64,000 nt of DNA from Anaeramoeba flamelloides (GCA_027625915.1 JANTQA010000051.1:3286501-3350500); one strand, 5' to 3'; counted from the first letter of the stretch, positions 20,440-33,900 are shown. Notes: generated from the sequence alone by a model not told the origin. Numbers and translations are program-made.

Positions 20440-21180
20440 TAAAAACATAAAATTAACTTAATTTTTTCGGGTTTCTAATCAATAATTTATAACCCAATCT
20501 TAATTTCATTAGTGAAGAATTCACAACACAAATACCAAATTTATTAAATAGACTTTATAAATTATTTCTCAATTTTCAAAAGATTTTCAAATAAATAAAA
20601 CGAACTCAAATTAATGATTCTAAACATAAATTATAATCAGAAATATTGTCAAATAACTTATTTTAATTCTAATAATCCCTTCTAAAAACTCTGAATATTT
20701 TAAAAAGGGATTTTACCTAATATTCATAATTTCAAGAAATTTTAAAAATATTTGTGAATAAAATAAAATGATCAATTTTTCCTAGATCATCAAGGATACA
20801 ATATTTGATCTTTTTTTATTGTATTTTCAAAATATGATTAAAGTTCCAAGTTTATTTGTTCAAAAAAACTCTCAGAAATTGCACAAAGTGAAATTTCCTT
20901 CAAAACAAAAATTTATTGGTAAATTTTTCAAATTATAATTTATATCCTAAAATCCAAACAAAAAAGGATCTGATCTTTTGACTGGAAATTACATGGTATA
21001 AATGACTTCTTTTGAAAATGATAACTAATTTCTCAGAATTTGATAAGATAAGTTTACATACCGGGTTTAATAGTGTCCTTGTCTAATGAAATATTCTATT
21101 ACCTTTGGGGATTAAAAATAAATGAGAATTAATACTTACTTCAACATAATTTGTTTTCAAAATGAAATTTTTGTTAAAAT
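20440..21180. repeat. diverged dispersed non-coding repeat, copy 1
   Basis: Collinear with 44450-45190 over about 700 bp. Shared words in order include TATAA-CC-AATCTTAATT, TATTTCTCAATTTT, AAGATTTTCAAATA, TAGATC-TCA, GATACAATATTTG-like, CAGAAATT, GTGA-ATTTCC, GGTTTAAT and ATTCTATTACCTTTGGG. Divergence and many indels point to an old repeat. No coding frame and no termini identified. Confidence 0.55.
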
Positions 21181-21835
21181 TTTCAATAATGATTTTTAAC
21201 CCAATTTTTCTACGATCAAAAAATAGTACAATTTGATCTTTCGAGATCTTCATAATTCTAATTTAAAATTCATTATTAGAACACTACTTCTTGTTTGTGT
21301 GTTGCTATCATCATCATATTGAATGATTTCTTGTATTTCTACTCAAGTCAGCCAATATTTTTGTCTGAGTTGTATGTTCGTCATGGAATCATGTTGATCG
21401 CACTTATTAGTTGTAAGGTTACAATAATTAATAGAAAAGATTGAAATATTTTTTATAAAAAATCACTTCTTGCCAGTAAGAGGGAATATGAGGTGTGTTT
21501 TTGTTGATTAATTTATTTAGATGTCCTTCAAAAAAAAATGGAATAATTTCAAGAAAGTGAACTTTCATAAAGATTGAATTATGCCGAGTGAAAACTCATT
21601 AATAAATTAAGTAAAGAAGTTAAACGAATACCCATTGACTAAACAGCACAAAAACAAAATACAAGGAACAAAAAGTTGGATTTTTGGAAAATAAAATTTA
21701 AAGTTCATCTATTCTGCATACATTTTTTTCAATTTGCATATAATCATTATTAAAATTTCAACAATTTTTCAATAGCTACAACCAAACCTATTTGTTTAGA
21801 CACTACATAACCATTTTTTTCTCCTCTTATTTTCG

Positions 21836-23643
21836 ATGAGTCTCAAAAATGATGAACAGTCAAAGCCAAAACCACAACCAACGACAACAAAAAAAGAAGA
21901 AGAAAATTTCTCAGATAATTCTGAAATAAAGGATCTACTATCTTGCGAGGTTATTGATTTCTCAAAACTTCAAGATTTAATTTTTCAAGGTATGAAATTC
22001 CAAATAGCAAATCTCGTTAAAACAAAAATTTGTTCAACACTTGAGAATCTTGAAATTTAGATCAATTTCAAAAAAAAAAAAAACAACAAACAACTAATCT
22101 TTTCTGTATTTCAAAAAACCACAAACTAGGAATTGAACGTAAGGATTCCAAATACCGCCCAGTTGTTTGGAAGTTACTTTTAGGGTATTTACCATTAGCA
22201 AGTAACAAATGGGAAGTCCACTTGGAAAATGAACGAAAGAAATACGAATCGTTAACTGACAAATTTATAAGCGAAAGACAAAGGCAATTCTCCTTTTCCA
22301 AGCAAGACACTGTTGTGAAAATGCGAAATGAAAAATATCATGAAGTGAATGTGTCGCTATCGCATTTGACTGGTGTGATGTCGAAAAAGATGTCTACCAA
22401 GCAGGAAGAAGAAAAATTGAAATTGGAACAAAAGCTTAAAAATGTTGAAATCCAAATCTTGAAAGACATCGGGAGAACCAAGCTTCTCACGGACTTTCTC
22501 GAAAATGAGACCGACGAAAAATTACAGCACCAAGTCAACAGATCCATTTTCAATTTGTTGTTTCTTTATTCGCGAACGAGCTTTACCGGGTATGTCCAGG
22601 GGATGAACGACATCTTGGTTCCCCTGTATTTTGTCTTCTTCAATGATCCCGATCCTGAGCAACGCAAATGGGCCGAGCATGACACTTACTATTGCTTTAG
22701 CCTCCTGTTGAAGGAGCTGTCGGATTTGTTCTGCCGAGATCTTGACTCGTCGCTCTCTGGCATCCAGTCGCGGTCGAAAAAGGTCAGCAAAATTGTTGGG
22801 GCGTATAGGCCCCTGGTCTCTGACAAGCTTGCCGAGAACGACATCGAGCCCGACTTTTATTTGGTGCCGTGGATCTCTGCAATCTTTTCCCAGCTGTTTC
22901 CCTTCGAATCCTTGGTTTGCATCTGGGATTTCATGTTTGCAGACAAAGGGCATTTCAAATTCATTAACTATATCTGCGCGTCGATGGTTGTGTCCCTATC
23001 TGAGCAAATAATTGGATCGGATTTTTTAATGCTCATGAATATTCTTCAAAACTTCCCCAAGGACTACAGCGTCAAGCTGTTAATCGCAAAGGCGAAGCAG
23101 ATCCAAATTTTCATGAAAAACCAGAAGAAGGCCAAGAAAGGCAGCCAAAAGGAGAAACAAAAGAAAATCAAGCAAAGGCAATTGAAAAAGGAAAACAAAA
23201 TTAAAAAAGACCTCCAGGTGAAGTTCTTGAAGGAAAAGAAAAGTGAAGAAAAGAGAATCCAAATCGAAGAAAAGGAAAAGCAAAAATTGTTGTCTGAGCA
23301 AAAATTATTAACCTTCCAACTTTCTCCCAGCAAGAAGAAGACAAGAAATACCAAAATTTTAACAAAGGAACAACAAAAAATTGAAAAACGAGAAAGAAGA
23401 CTGAAAAAAAAGAGAGACACGAAAATTAAAAAAGAGAAATTGAAAAGAGAAAAGGAATCAAGAATACAGCAAAAGAAATTATTAAAACAGCAAAAATTGA
23501 TTGAAAAGCAAAAAAAAAAGGAGCAAAGGGAAAGGGAAAAGCATGAAAGGGAACTAAAGAAAAAGAGAGAACAGGCAATGAAAAATGTTAGCTCTGATCC
23601 GAAATATTCCAAATCACGGAAATCACGAAAAAATCGAAAATAA
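21836..23643 (+). CDS. TBC1D13-like: TBC1D13-like Rab GTPase-activating protein with Lys/Glu-rich tail
   Basis: Two exons, 21836-21989 and 22130-23643, with a 140-bp intron (GTATG...CTAG, phase 1), giving 555 aa. TBC proteins accelerate GTP hydrolysis on Rab GTPases; human TBC1D13 acts on Rab35. Seen: the TBC domain at about residues 45-345. It has YRPVVWKLLLGYLP just after the splice, the Arg-finger motif I-x-x-D-x-x-R (I161, D164, R167) and the Gln-finger motif YVQG (Q208), so it should be catalytically competent. The blocks WAEHDTYYCFSLL and WDFMFAD match TBC1D13 better than other subfamilies I know. Residues about 380-555 are a highly charged Lys/Glu/Arg tail, probably coiled coil, that human TBC1D13 lacks. 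The catalytic region has much higher GC than anything around it. The start is the only ATG before the conserved region. Confidence 0.94.
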
Positions 23644-24840
23644 AACTATTTGTCGAGATTTATACATTAAATGGTTCAAAAAAAAAAGATAGTTTTTCAT
23701 AATCATTTCCCAAACTCGGCATTTAGAAAGCCATTTTATACCGGTGCAACTAAAAGGTTGTCAAAAGTATATCTAAGGGGGGTTGGGGGGTAACAAACTT
23801 TAGTAGAGCTATTTTCAGAATTTTCTTTGGTCACATTCTTTTTTAAAACTACTTTATTCTTTTACGGTTTGTTTTGTTTTATTTGTTGGCGGTGAGGTAA
23901 TGATAAAAATTACAACATAACCCAACTTGTTTCCATTAACTGGATATATGACCGCCTTGTAAATTAACTTTTGAAAAAGTGACATATTTATGTTTTAATC
24001 TAACAAAATGGGGCAAAAAATTGTTTCATTTAACATCAAAATACCAATATTGAAATATCGTAAAATTTTTTTTTTTAAAATTTTCTACCTTTTCTGATAA
24101 TTTTCAATTTGTTTTCAATATTTTATCGTTTATTCGAATCTTTTTCGATCAAACAAATCCAAGAATGAAAAATAAATTAAGGATTAGGTAAAATGAAAAT
24201 ATTAAAAAAAGTTGATCTTTTTTTTTTTTCAATCATAAGTTTCAATTTTTTCAAAATTTTATTATTATTATTTATTGTAAGAAAGGGGTAATGATTGAAA
24301 ATTAAAAAAAAAAAAAAAAAAAAAAGAAATTGAAAAAATAAAAAATTAATTTATTCTTTTTTTATTCATTTTAAAACAAAAGACAAGTCCAAAAAATAGA
24401 ATGATTATTGAAATCAAAATATAATTCAAAACAACACATAAAACCAAAATTGAAGTTGGTTCAATTTCCCCAAATTTGAGATTTAATTGTAAACATATAT
24501 AAAAGTGGGTTTTTCTATTTTTTGTTGTTATGATTTTTTTCCTATTCATGTGGAAACGGATTCAATATTTTTAAAAATGAATTTCAATGAATCATATTTT
24601 CAAGTTAAGCAGTTTCTCACTGTTAATCTTTTGAATAAGAATTAAATAAAAGATTTTTATAAAATTCTTAGATCAGAATTGAAAGTATTGAGTTTTTATT
24701 CAATCTATGTTATGAAATATTATTTCCATTTTATCATCCTGAGTAAATTCATTCTTAAGTCCTTTTCAAATAAAAGGGTACACCTCTCAAATCACCAATA
24801 CAATTGAATCTGATTGTTAAAAAGAGAATTACTTATTGCT
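23644..24840. other. intergenic, nothing identified
   Basis: AT-rich sequence with homopolymer runs (24300-24325). One guanine-rich patch, AAGGGGGGTTGGGGGG, lies at about 23775. No gene or repeat recognised. Confidence 0.4.
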
Positions 24841-24884
24841 GATTTTCATTTTAATTATTCCTTTTTTGTTTTATTTTAATATTT

Positions 24885-25160
24885 AGGAATATTGAACAGT
24901 TAGTAAAAGAAAAAACAAGACAAGAAGAACCCAATTTGGAAATAATCTACCAGTATAAAAATGGAAACAGTTTAAGTTTGATTTCGAATGAAATAGATAT
25001 ATAGTGAATTAAAAAAAGGCCATTATGGGATTGATGTCTGGAATAAAGACAAAAGAAGAAAAAAGGAATTCCAACAAAATACCCTGACAAATTATGGCTT
25101 TCTCTTGAAAATGAGACACGCAAAGAACAAAAGGTTGACATGTAACGTGTTATCAATAAA
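24885..25160 (+). pseudogene. coding-like relic, unknown gene
   Basis: A stretch of higher GC with a plausible splice acceptor (ATATTTAG at about 24887) followed by open sequence with protein-like composition (EEPNLEIIYQYKNGNSLSL; then HYGIDVWNKDK; then TKYPDKLWLSLENETRKEQK). The pieces are in different frames and separated by stops within 250 bp, so no single product is possible without changes. It looks like a dead gene fragment; family not recognised. Confidence 0.35.
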
Positions 25161-26049
25161 ATGTAAGATAACTTTTTCTCAATTCACCTTGTTCAACCGG
25201 TTTTATAGATATTATAACTTTTTTATATACAATTTACAAAACTAGATTCCAAATTTTAAATAAAAGGGACATAACAATTTTTAAAATATTTAATTTTAAT
25301 TTTTTATTGTTTTGTTTTAATGGGTTTTACATGTTCGTTCTAAAGTTTTTTTTTATGTTTTAAAGGGTTTCTTATATTTTAGAATGATACAAAAATTAAT
25401 TTTATTCAATTATGGATAATTTTTGAAATTTTCTGTGCCATTTTATTTGAAAAAGAGTTTAGTTTTAAAATTGATATTTTGAAAGATATTTTTTTTGTTA
25501 ATCTCAAATTCTGTTGATTTTCGTAAAAAGTAGACATTTGTAGACAATTTTTTTCACAATCCACACCAAAAGAGACCATTATTGTTTGAAAATGAGTGAA
25601 GTGAGAAACTCAATTTGTCATGATTTATTTTTTTTAATCCTGGTCGAAAATGGTATGTATTTGTTATGCAAATGAATATTTTATTTTAATTTTTTAATTA
25701 ATTTTCTCAAAAAATTAAGACTTTTTTGGAATCAATTTTGTAAATGTGTTTCTAAGAAAATTCCCCACTATGGAAAAATCTAGAAAGGGTTGAGAATTAT
25801 ATAATGTCAAAAAATATTAGCAGTAGTAAAATTTTTGAAGTACTTGTATTTCCAATTAATAAAATGAATCTGTCATCAGTAAAAAAAAACTAAAACTACT
25901 TTTTAAAAATTCTGATTTACTTAAAAGAAAAAATTGAAGAAAAATATATTATTTTATATTCAATAATAACTCACAATTCAATCGTATTAAATAATTCACT
26001 TTTTAATCATTTTGAAAAGTTCAAGAAATCTGATAATTCAAAAATACTA

Positions 26050-26242
26050 CAGTCAGTTCCACTTTTAAGACACAAACTGCAACGAAATTTAAGTAGCAAT
26101 AAAAATCTCAAATTAAGGCACAAAATTCATATTCTAGTAAAATAAATTGTGTGAAAAAATTCAGAATTTTGTACCTTAATTTGGGATTTTTTTTTGCATT
26201 AAATTTCATTGAAAGTTTGTACCTGAAAAGTAGAACTGACTG
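26050..26242. mobile_element. family A hairpin element, copy A18 (outside the cluster)
   Basis: 193 bp, TA-flanked (26048-26049, 26243-26244). Several mismatches between arms (GCAATAAAAATC, TAGAACTG), so older than the core of the cluster. Confidence 0.87.
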
Positions 26243-26938
26243 TAAAAAAATAACATCAAACCCCCCCCAAAAAAAAAAAAAAAAAAGAAAAAAAAGAAGG
26301 TCACAATTTTTAAAATGAGAAAATAGGATTAATTATTAGTGAACTTTATATGAAAAAAGACTTTATCAGAAGATTTTTTACAGGTGAATATACTTATTTT
26401 AGAAGACATTACTTGGTCCCAATTTTCAAATTTTTTATTGGTATTTTTGAAGATAAAATCTTTCTATCAAAATAACTTTTTCAAAAAATAAAGTATCAGA
26501 AAAAAAGGATAAAGGTAAAAAAAAAGAAAGAAATGAAATACAAAGAAATAAGAAAAAAGTTGAGAAGTAAAAAAAAAAAAAAAAAGTTGAACTAATTATT
26601 AATAATGGTTCTGATCAAAATATAGAGAAAAAAAAATTGATCAAAATAGGTGATAAAAGTACACTAAACAACTTTCACTAACGCTACAATGTTATTCGAA
26701 ATTTCAGCAAAATAGTTTATATATATATTATTTAAGTTATTATCCTTCAAATTACAAAATTTAAATTTTCAAGAAAATATATGTAAAGAAGATAATTGTA
26801 AAAAGGTTAATATAAAAAACCAATTATAATTTGTCTAAAAAATAATTCCAAAAATATTTGAAAATTGGAATAATTTTGGTACTTTCATCAGATAATTCCA
26901 ATTAAAGGCAATCTTCCACAAAATCAGATAATTTATTT

Positions 26939-27007
26939 AGTCAATATCACTTTTAATGAACAAGTTTTCAACGAAATTTAATTTATAAAACAATTTCAAA
27001 TTTAGAC
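26939..27007. mobile_element. family A left-arm fragment
   Basis: AGTCAATATCACTTTTAATG and TTTTCAACGAAATTTAA match the first half of a family A arm with many changes. The right arm is not present. Confidence 0.5.
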
Positions 27008-27999
27008 ATTTCTTAGTCTTCAAGTAAAATAACAAATGCAAAAAAATTCTTAAAAGAGTATTTTATTTAATAGTTTTTTTGATCACCATCTTTTTCAGCT
27101 TAAAATTGGTAATAAAATTTCATGAATATTTTGATTTAGTTTTTCTTTATTATAAATATTCTGTTGTTTGTCGAATAAAAGAGAGAAAAAATTTGTAATT
27201 CATTTTCCTTTTTTTTATTTTAGTAAGAGGGTTTTCAAAAAGCAAGTTGTAATTGATGATTCCAAATGAAAAATTAAAACGAAAATTAGGTAAAAATTTA
27301 TTCCAATTTATTAGACAAACAACAGTAGGAACCTGAGGTTCCTTTAAACAAGATTAATCTGAAAGAAAATTGGTAATAAATAATTTTCTCAAAAGAGGAA
27401 AATTTTTCGAAACTTTTTTGAATTGAAATTTTTGATACTAAATTTTTCAGACAAACCTTTTAAAAATTAGGCAACAACTAATTACCAACACTCTACAAAG
27501 GCACTGTTCCCCAATTCCAAATTGTTCTCAATTCAATCTTGTCAAGTTAATATAAAACATAATTCTAAAACTATAAGATTGTTAAAAATTTTTTCAATAG
27601 GATCTATGTTCTTGAAGACGAATTTAATTAAAAAAACACACTCCACAATGAATCTTCGTATTTGTTAAAATGAAAAACAAATTTTCTTTGACTAATCAGG
27701 AGTAATTTTTAAAAATTTGATTTACTTTCATACAAATTTTTTAGTAGATTGTACTTAAGAAAAAACAAAATCCCAATACAATTTCAATTCACTTACAAAA
27801 CCAAAAATAACAAGCTTTATAATTAAAATTTTTTTCAGTTAAAAAACACTACAAACTTTCAAGTTTTGTTTCCATGTAGCAAGTTTCTCAAGAATAATTT
27901 TGCCAAATCTTAAACTTTCATCATTTTTTTTCTTTTTTATTCATGAAAACTGTATTTTTTTTTTTAATTTTGTAATTTTCAACAACTCCAACCAAACAA

Positions 28000-30900
28000 A
28001 TGAGTATAAAAGAAACAAAAAACAACTTTGCTCACGATCCTTATTTAAGAGTAACAATTTACATTTTTTGATAATCCTTTTTTTCTTTTTTCAAAATAAA
28101 TGATTTGCAAGCAATGAAAGGATTGAAAAATAAAAAATAATTCTTGTGACTGATTTTTTTTTTCTTCTTGTTCCTCAAAAATAAAAAAAAAAATAAAAAA
28201 AAATAAAAAAACAAAACAATTAATTGGTTTTCCTTAAATGTTATCGCACCAATAAACAATCAACAATTAAATTCACAAAAAAAAAAAAAAAAAAAAATAA
28301 AAAAAATAAAAAACTTCCTTTTACTCAATTAAAAACAAAATTTTTATTCTTTGTCAAATTTCTAAAATCCTCTTCATTGTTAACACCTTGGTGTCCCCTC
28401 TCGATCCTAAATAAAAAACACAAAAAAAAAAATAAAAACAAAAACCAATTCACCCAATAAAGTATTCTGACATTGTCCGAGAAAGTTCCACCAAAAGGAC
28501 TTTCACTGGCCTTGATCAAGAAACGGGAACAGAAATCTTTTGGAATGATCTGTATTATTCAAACAAATCTTTAAATAAGAAAATTGAAAAAAAATCAATT
28601 GGATCACAATTGAAATTATGTTCAAGCTTGTCAAGCAAATATATTGTGAAAGTTTTAGACTTTTGGGAAGAGACAGAAAATGAAAATGAAATTGAAAATG
28701 GAGAACAAAACGAAGACAACAGTAATCAAATTGAAAATTCAAACGAAAATTCAACAGAAACACCAGAAATCGTATTTTCATATATCACAAACTCATCAAA
28801 CAGAGTGATTCTCCGCGAGCATTTAAAAAAGTTCCCATCCCTTCATGAAAATTTGCTTCGCAAATGGAGTTCACAATTACTCCAAGCCCTTTTTTATCTT
28901 CATAACCATTCAAATGGGCCCATCATTCACAGAGCAATAAGCCTCGACAACATTTATGTTGATCCTAAAAAAGCAACAATCAAATTAAGCGAAATTGGAA
29001 TTATCAATTTTGGTGATCAGGAAATTTTAACACATTGGATTTTGAATCCAAGCTGGATATCTCCTGAGTTTTTTGATGGAACATACAATGAAAAAATAGA
29101 TATTTATTCCTTTGGGATGTGTTTATTAGAATTGGCAACAAATGAAATCCCCTATTCTGAATGTAAAAATTCTGGCCAGATCTTGAAACACATTTTGACT
29201 GTAATTTCAATTTTTCCTTTTTTTCCTTTTTTCCTTTTTTCCTTTTTTATCTTTTTCTCTTGCCTTTTTCCCTTCCCAGTTTCCTTTTTATATTTCCCCT
29301 TTTCCCGTTTTTTCATTGATTTATATCTTTCAATTCTTTTCCAAGTAAAAAAAATAAAAACTTTAAATTTATTAAAATATTAATTTGCATGTTGTGATTA
29401 AATTAATGAAATTACGAATAATACATATTATGAACAGAGTTCCACTTGTAATTCCACATTTGAAAAACAAAATAATAATAATTCTATTTTTATTATTGTC
29501 TCCGTTTGATCTATTCATTTTCTTTGAAAATTTTAAATTGCTATATTTGGATAAATATAATTAATCCCAACAATTCTACTTTTTGGTGAATTTTGATTCT
29601 GAAACATATCTTCTATTTAACAGAAGTATTCAAAATATTAAAAACAAGACAAAAAGCAGAATAGAAATATAATGATAATACTGATAAATTCAAATAAATT
29701 GAATAAAATTTTTAGTTCAATTTCCTTTTTGTAATCAATTAACTCAACTAATAAAACAACTCAAGAGAAAGAACTTTTTGAAAGTTAACCAATTTTACAA
29801 AGTTTCTTCACATTTAAATGTATAAAAATGCTTTAATCAAAGCTTGTGTAAAAAAATTTAAAAAATGGAAAACGAATCAAAAATTTTTTGATATTTCTTT
29901 GAATTTATCATTATAAATTATTGCTCAGAAATTTGAAAAAAAAAAATAAATTTTTAAAATTTAAGATTTGCTAATCCAAAAAAATAAATTAAACTTTTGT
30001 GAAACAAAATCATATTTATTTATTTATTTAACGAAGAGAACGATTATGGAAAAATTTATCAAAATAAAAAAATTGAAAAAAAGTTAAAATATTCAAAGAA
30101 AAAATAATATCATCATTTTTATGGCCAAATTAACAATGAACCCATTGTAATTTCACTAAATGACTATAATATAATAACAAAATATGATATATTTTAAATA
30201 AATTTGAAGTTAAGGATGTACGTTCCAAATGAATTCTTCACATACACTACAAAAACCATCCATTTTGATCTGTGGATAAAAGATCTTCTGAAACTTAACC
30301 AATAGAAAAGGATGTCTTTTGCAGTGTGTGAAGAATTCTTTAGAATATTTCTTCTCAAGATCTCCTATTTTTAAATTTAACAAACTTTTTGAAACAGTAC
30401 CTATTTTTATGATAATTTTTTTTAATATTTTAATCAACGAATTTAATTCTAATTTTTTCTTTGCATTCCAATGTTTTTTTAGAACTGTTGTAAACAAAAA
30501 TCCAGATATAATAGGTCTTTTTTTATCTTAGGATTTCAACTTTTGAAAATTTAATTGGTAATGTAATAATCATAAATTTTTAAAAATTCATTAAAATTAA
30601 TTTTATATCCAATTTTTACAATTAAAATTTTAAAACTTAATTCGACTGAAAATAATTTAAATTACAACTTTTTCTTTTTACATTTTCAAGCTTAATAATA
30701 GTGTTTTTAAGTAATATCTTTGCAAAAAATTGTATTTCGGTACAAAAATTAAAGAAAATCCCTAGCATGCACAAAACTTTGTCAATCGTTGTAGTAAATA
30801 TTATTTTTGATGATAAAAAAAGATTTTTTAAATTTAATACATAATCATTGTAGAAGTGAAAAAAATAAACTAAATTATTTACAAAAAAAATTGTAATTTT

Positions 30901-33900
30901 TAAAATAAAATTTCAATAAACCATTACTTTTTATAATTGTGAAACTGATCTCTTGAATATAAAAATTGAAAATAAAATAAACATACACATAAATTCAAAT
31001 CAAACAAGAAATACAAAAACTTTATTCTAAAAATATTGAATTAGTTTTACATTTAGCATTAATTTCATATATCTATACATATCAATATTAACTTTATCCT
31101 GTTTAATTAAAATTACCAGCTTTAGGGTTTTTGGAAATAATTCTGAAAGTTATTTCAAATAATATTGTCATTTTTTCAACTTTGCTTTTTATTTTATTGT
31201 TATTACATAAACAAAAACAAAAACTTCATTAATTTGAACAGATCAATAAAAATATAATATTACAACCATTTGTAAAATCTAAATATTAAAAATAAATCTT
31301 AATAAAGATTTTATATGTGATTTTATTATAAACTCTGTTTCAGTCAAAGGGGCCCAAAATTTTTTTCAAATATCAATTATATTTTATATAATTGACCTTT
31401 CAAGAACAAATAAGAAATAAACAGAATAATACACATCAAAGAATTGTTGATATATGTCTGAAAGAAAACTAATTAATCAATAAATTTTCTTAAAAATTGA
31501 AAAACTCAAATTCTTAGGGACCTATTGAGAACAACAACGATGTTCGTTTTGAACTTCTACTGGTATTTGAATAATAAATAGGAAACATTTTTCACTTCAT
31601 TTTCCATACTTTTCTTTTCGAAATCAAGCCCCCAAACGAAGTGTGTTGGTATTTGTGGTCTCTATTTGAAAAAAGAAATGAAAACGAAGTGAAAATTTTT
31701 CACATTCATTAAAAAAATATCAAGATCAAAGATTGAATAGAATTGTTATAGAAATCAATATGGTTTCTCAACAATCTTTACATGGTTTCAATAACCTTAG
31801 AATACCACAGTTTTACCAAGTGACTATTGATCTTGCAATAAAAAAAATTTTTTGCAACTGAATGACGTTTTAAAAAAAAATCGAAAAAAAAAAACAAAAA
31901 TGTCTAAAAATGTAAAAAAATGATATTAATTTTGAAAATTTCCAAAATAAAATTTTTCTTCTAATATCTATGTAAACCCTTTAAACACATATATTGTACC
32001 CATTACAACTGGACCCCTTCGACTGAAAAATAGTTTAGAACATTAAAATTTCAAAAATTGTTTTAGTTTTTTAAAAATAGTGGCACATGGTTAAAATATT
32101 TTTCTTCTAATGTAATAAATTTTTTTAATAATTTCTGTACTAAGGATACTAATAAATAAGATTATTTGTGATCGTAATTACTTTCAAATCTAAAACCCTA
32201 AAATTTCAAAAACCCATGAAATTCAATTTTTTTGATCAATTGGAAATATTAGTAAAAATTAGAAAAGTATATTTCATTTTAAAGATAAATATATAAATTA
32301 TCGAGTAACCATTAACCGTGTTTGAATGGAATATTGTTTAAATATTCAAAATTTACTAATTTTAACCTTTTCATGAATAAATCAAAAAAATTCCAAATCT
32401 GAAAAAAAAATGAAAATCTAATTTTGGTATTACATTTTAAAATCAAAATCATTTTTATCAAAAATAAAATATTTGAATCAATTTTAATTTTGAGAAAGGT
32501 GTTTGATTATTTTGGATTTAGATTTAATTCCGAAAAACTATTTTTTAAAAAAAATTTGCGCAAAGTTACCCAATTTAAAGGTAAATTTTTCAAAAAAATT
32601 ATTAAAGGACAGATCTATTGAAAATAAAACACTTATTTCATGAATGTAAAAACAAGGTATCTATCATAATAGATATTTTCCACATAAATTTAGAATTTAT
32701 CTAAAGGGAAAATCGCAATAAATTAGATTTTCATTTTTTCAAGTTTATTTTCTCAATTAATTTTTCAGATTTGGGATTTTTTTGATTTATTCATTCATGA
32801 AAAGGTTAAAATTAGTAAAATTTGAACATTTAAACAATATTCCATTCAAACACGGTTAATGGTTACTCGATAATTTATATATTTATTTTTAAACAAGAAT
32901 ATATTTTCTAATTTTTACTTTAATTTTGTATTAATCAAAAAAATTACATTTCATGGGTTTTTGAAATTTTCGGGTTTCATATTTGACAGTTAGCTTATTT
33001 AATTGTTCGGAACATTTTTTGAATCTATCAAAACACATTTTTTATTGTGATCCTATTTTTGAAACTTAGTTTCTTCATTGTTAAATGAATTATGAAGTAT
33101 TGTATAAAATTCTTTTACAAAGATCTAAAGTTTATTTTAAAATCTTTATTTTTTTTTCCAAATTCAAAAAACTTAATATTCAATAATTATTGTCAACATA
33201 TTTTAATATTTCTATAGCAAAAACCACCAAAATCACTTTCCAAAATAAAAAATAATGATGTTGCAAGAATTGTAAAGCAATGTTTAAAGTCGGCATCGGA
33301 AAGGCCATCGGCTGGGCAACTTTTAGAAGATGAATTTTTTATTAATACCCCAAAAAATTCAATCATTTCACCAAGATCAGATCCGAAAACCCCTTCACCG
33401 AAAGAGGAAAATAAACCAAAAAATTTTGAAAATGAAAAAAAAATCGAAATTGAAAAACCCAAAAAACTTAAAAAAAAAAAATCATATAAAGAAAAGAAAA
33501 GCAAAAAGAAAAGCAAAAAAAAGCATAAAAATGAAAATGAAAAAAAAAACAATAAAAATGGAAATGAAGATAAACGTGAAAGTGAAAATGAAAACGACAA
33601 CGAAAACGAGAATGAAAATGTTATAAAATTAAGACTTCACATCGAAATCAATGGAAAACAAAAATTGATTAGAACAAAATTCATATGTGGAAAGGATAAT
33701 CCAATAAAACTTGCAAAGGAAATACTTGAAACATTCCAATTAAATGAAACTCCAGACAAACTTGCAGAAGAAATCAAAACACAGGTTGAAAATGAATTAA
33801 ATGAAGATAAACAGGAAAAAGAAGCAAAAACAAAAAACAAACCATTAAAAAAAAAAAAATCGTCCTCAAAACTGACTGAAATTAAAAAAAAACTAAGAAA

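Larger units (their letters stand above)
29201..33217 (+). other. long intron 2 of the WNK-like gene
   Basis: A 4-kb intron between GTAATT at 29201 and CTATAG at 33217. Its 5' end is a pyrimidine/CCTTTTT-rich tract (29205-29340). It contains a C1-zinc-finger-like scrap (30224-30360, minus), a TIR element (31341-32025) and a foldback (32194-32977). The rest is AT-rich with no signal. Confidence 0.8.

Noticed and set aside
21260-21420. Minus-strand coding-like words (QLRQKYWLT, EIIQYDDDSNTQTRSS)
   Set aside because: Interrupted and short, next to a non-coding repeat; not enough to call even a relic.
22522-22953. 143-codon minus-strand frame opposite the TBC domain
   Set aside because: Antisense shadow of a GC-richer exon; the plus strand has the TBC motifs.
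23770-23795. G-quadruplex at AAGGGGGGTTGGGGGG
   Set aside because: Only two G runs of adequate length; a four-run quadruplex within one strand is not supported.
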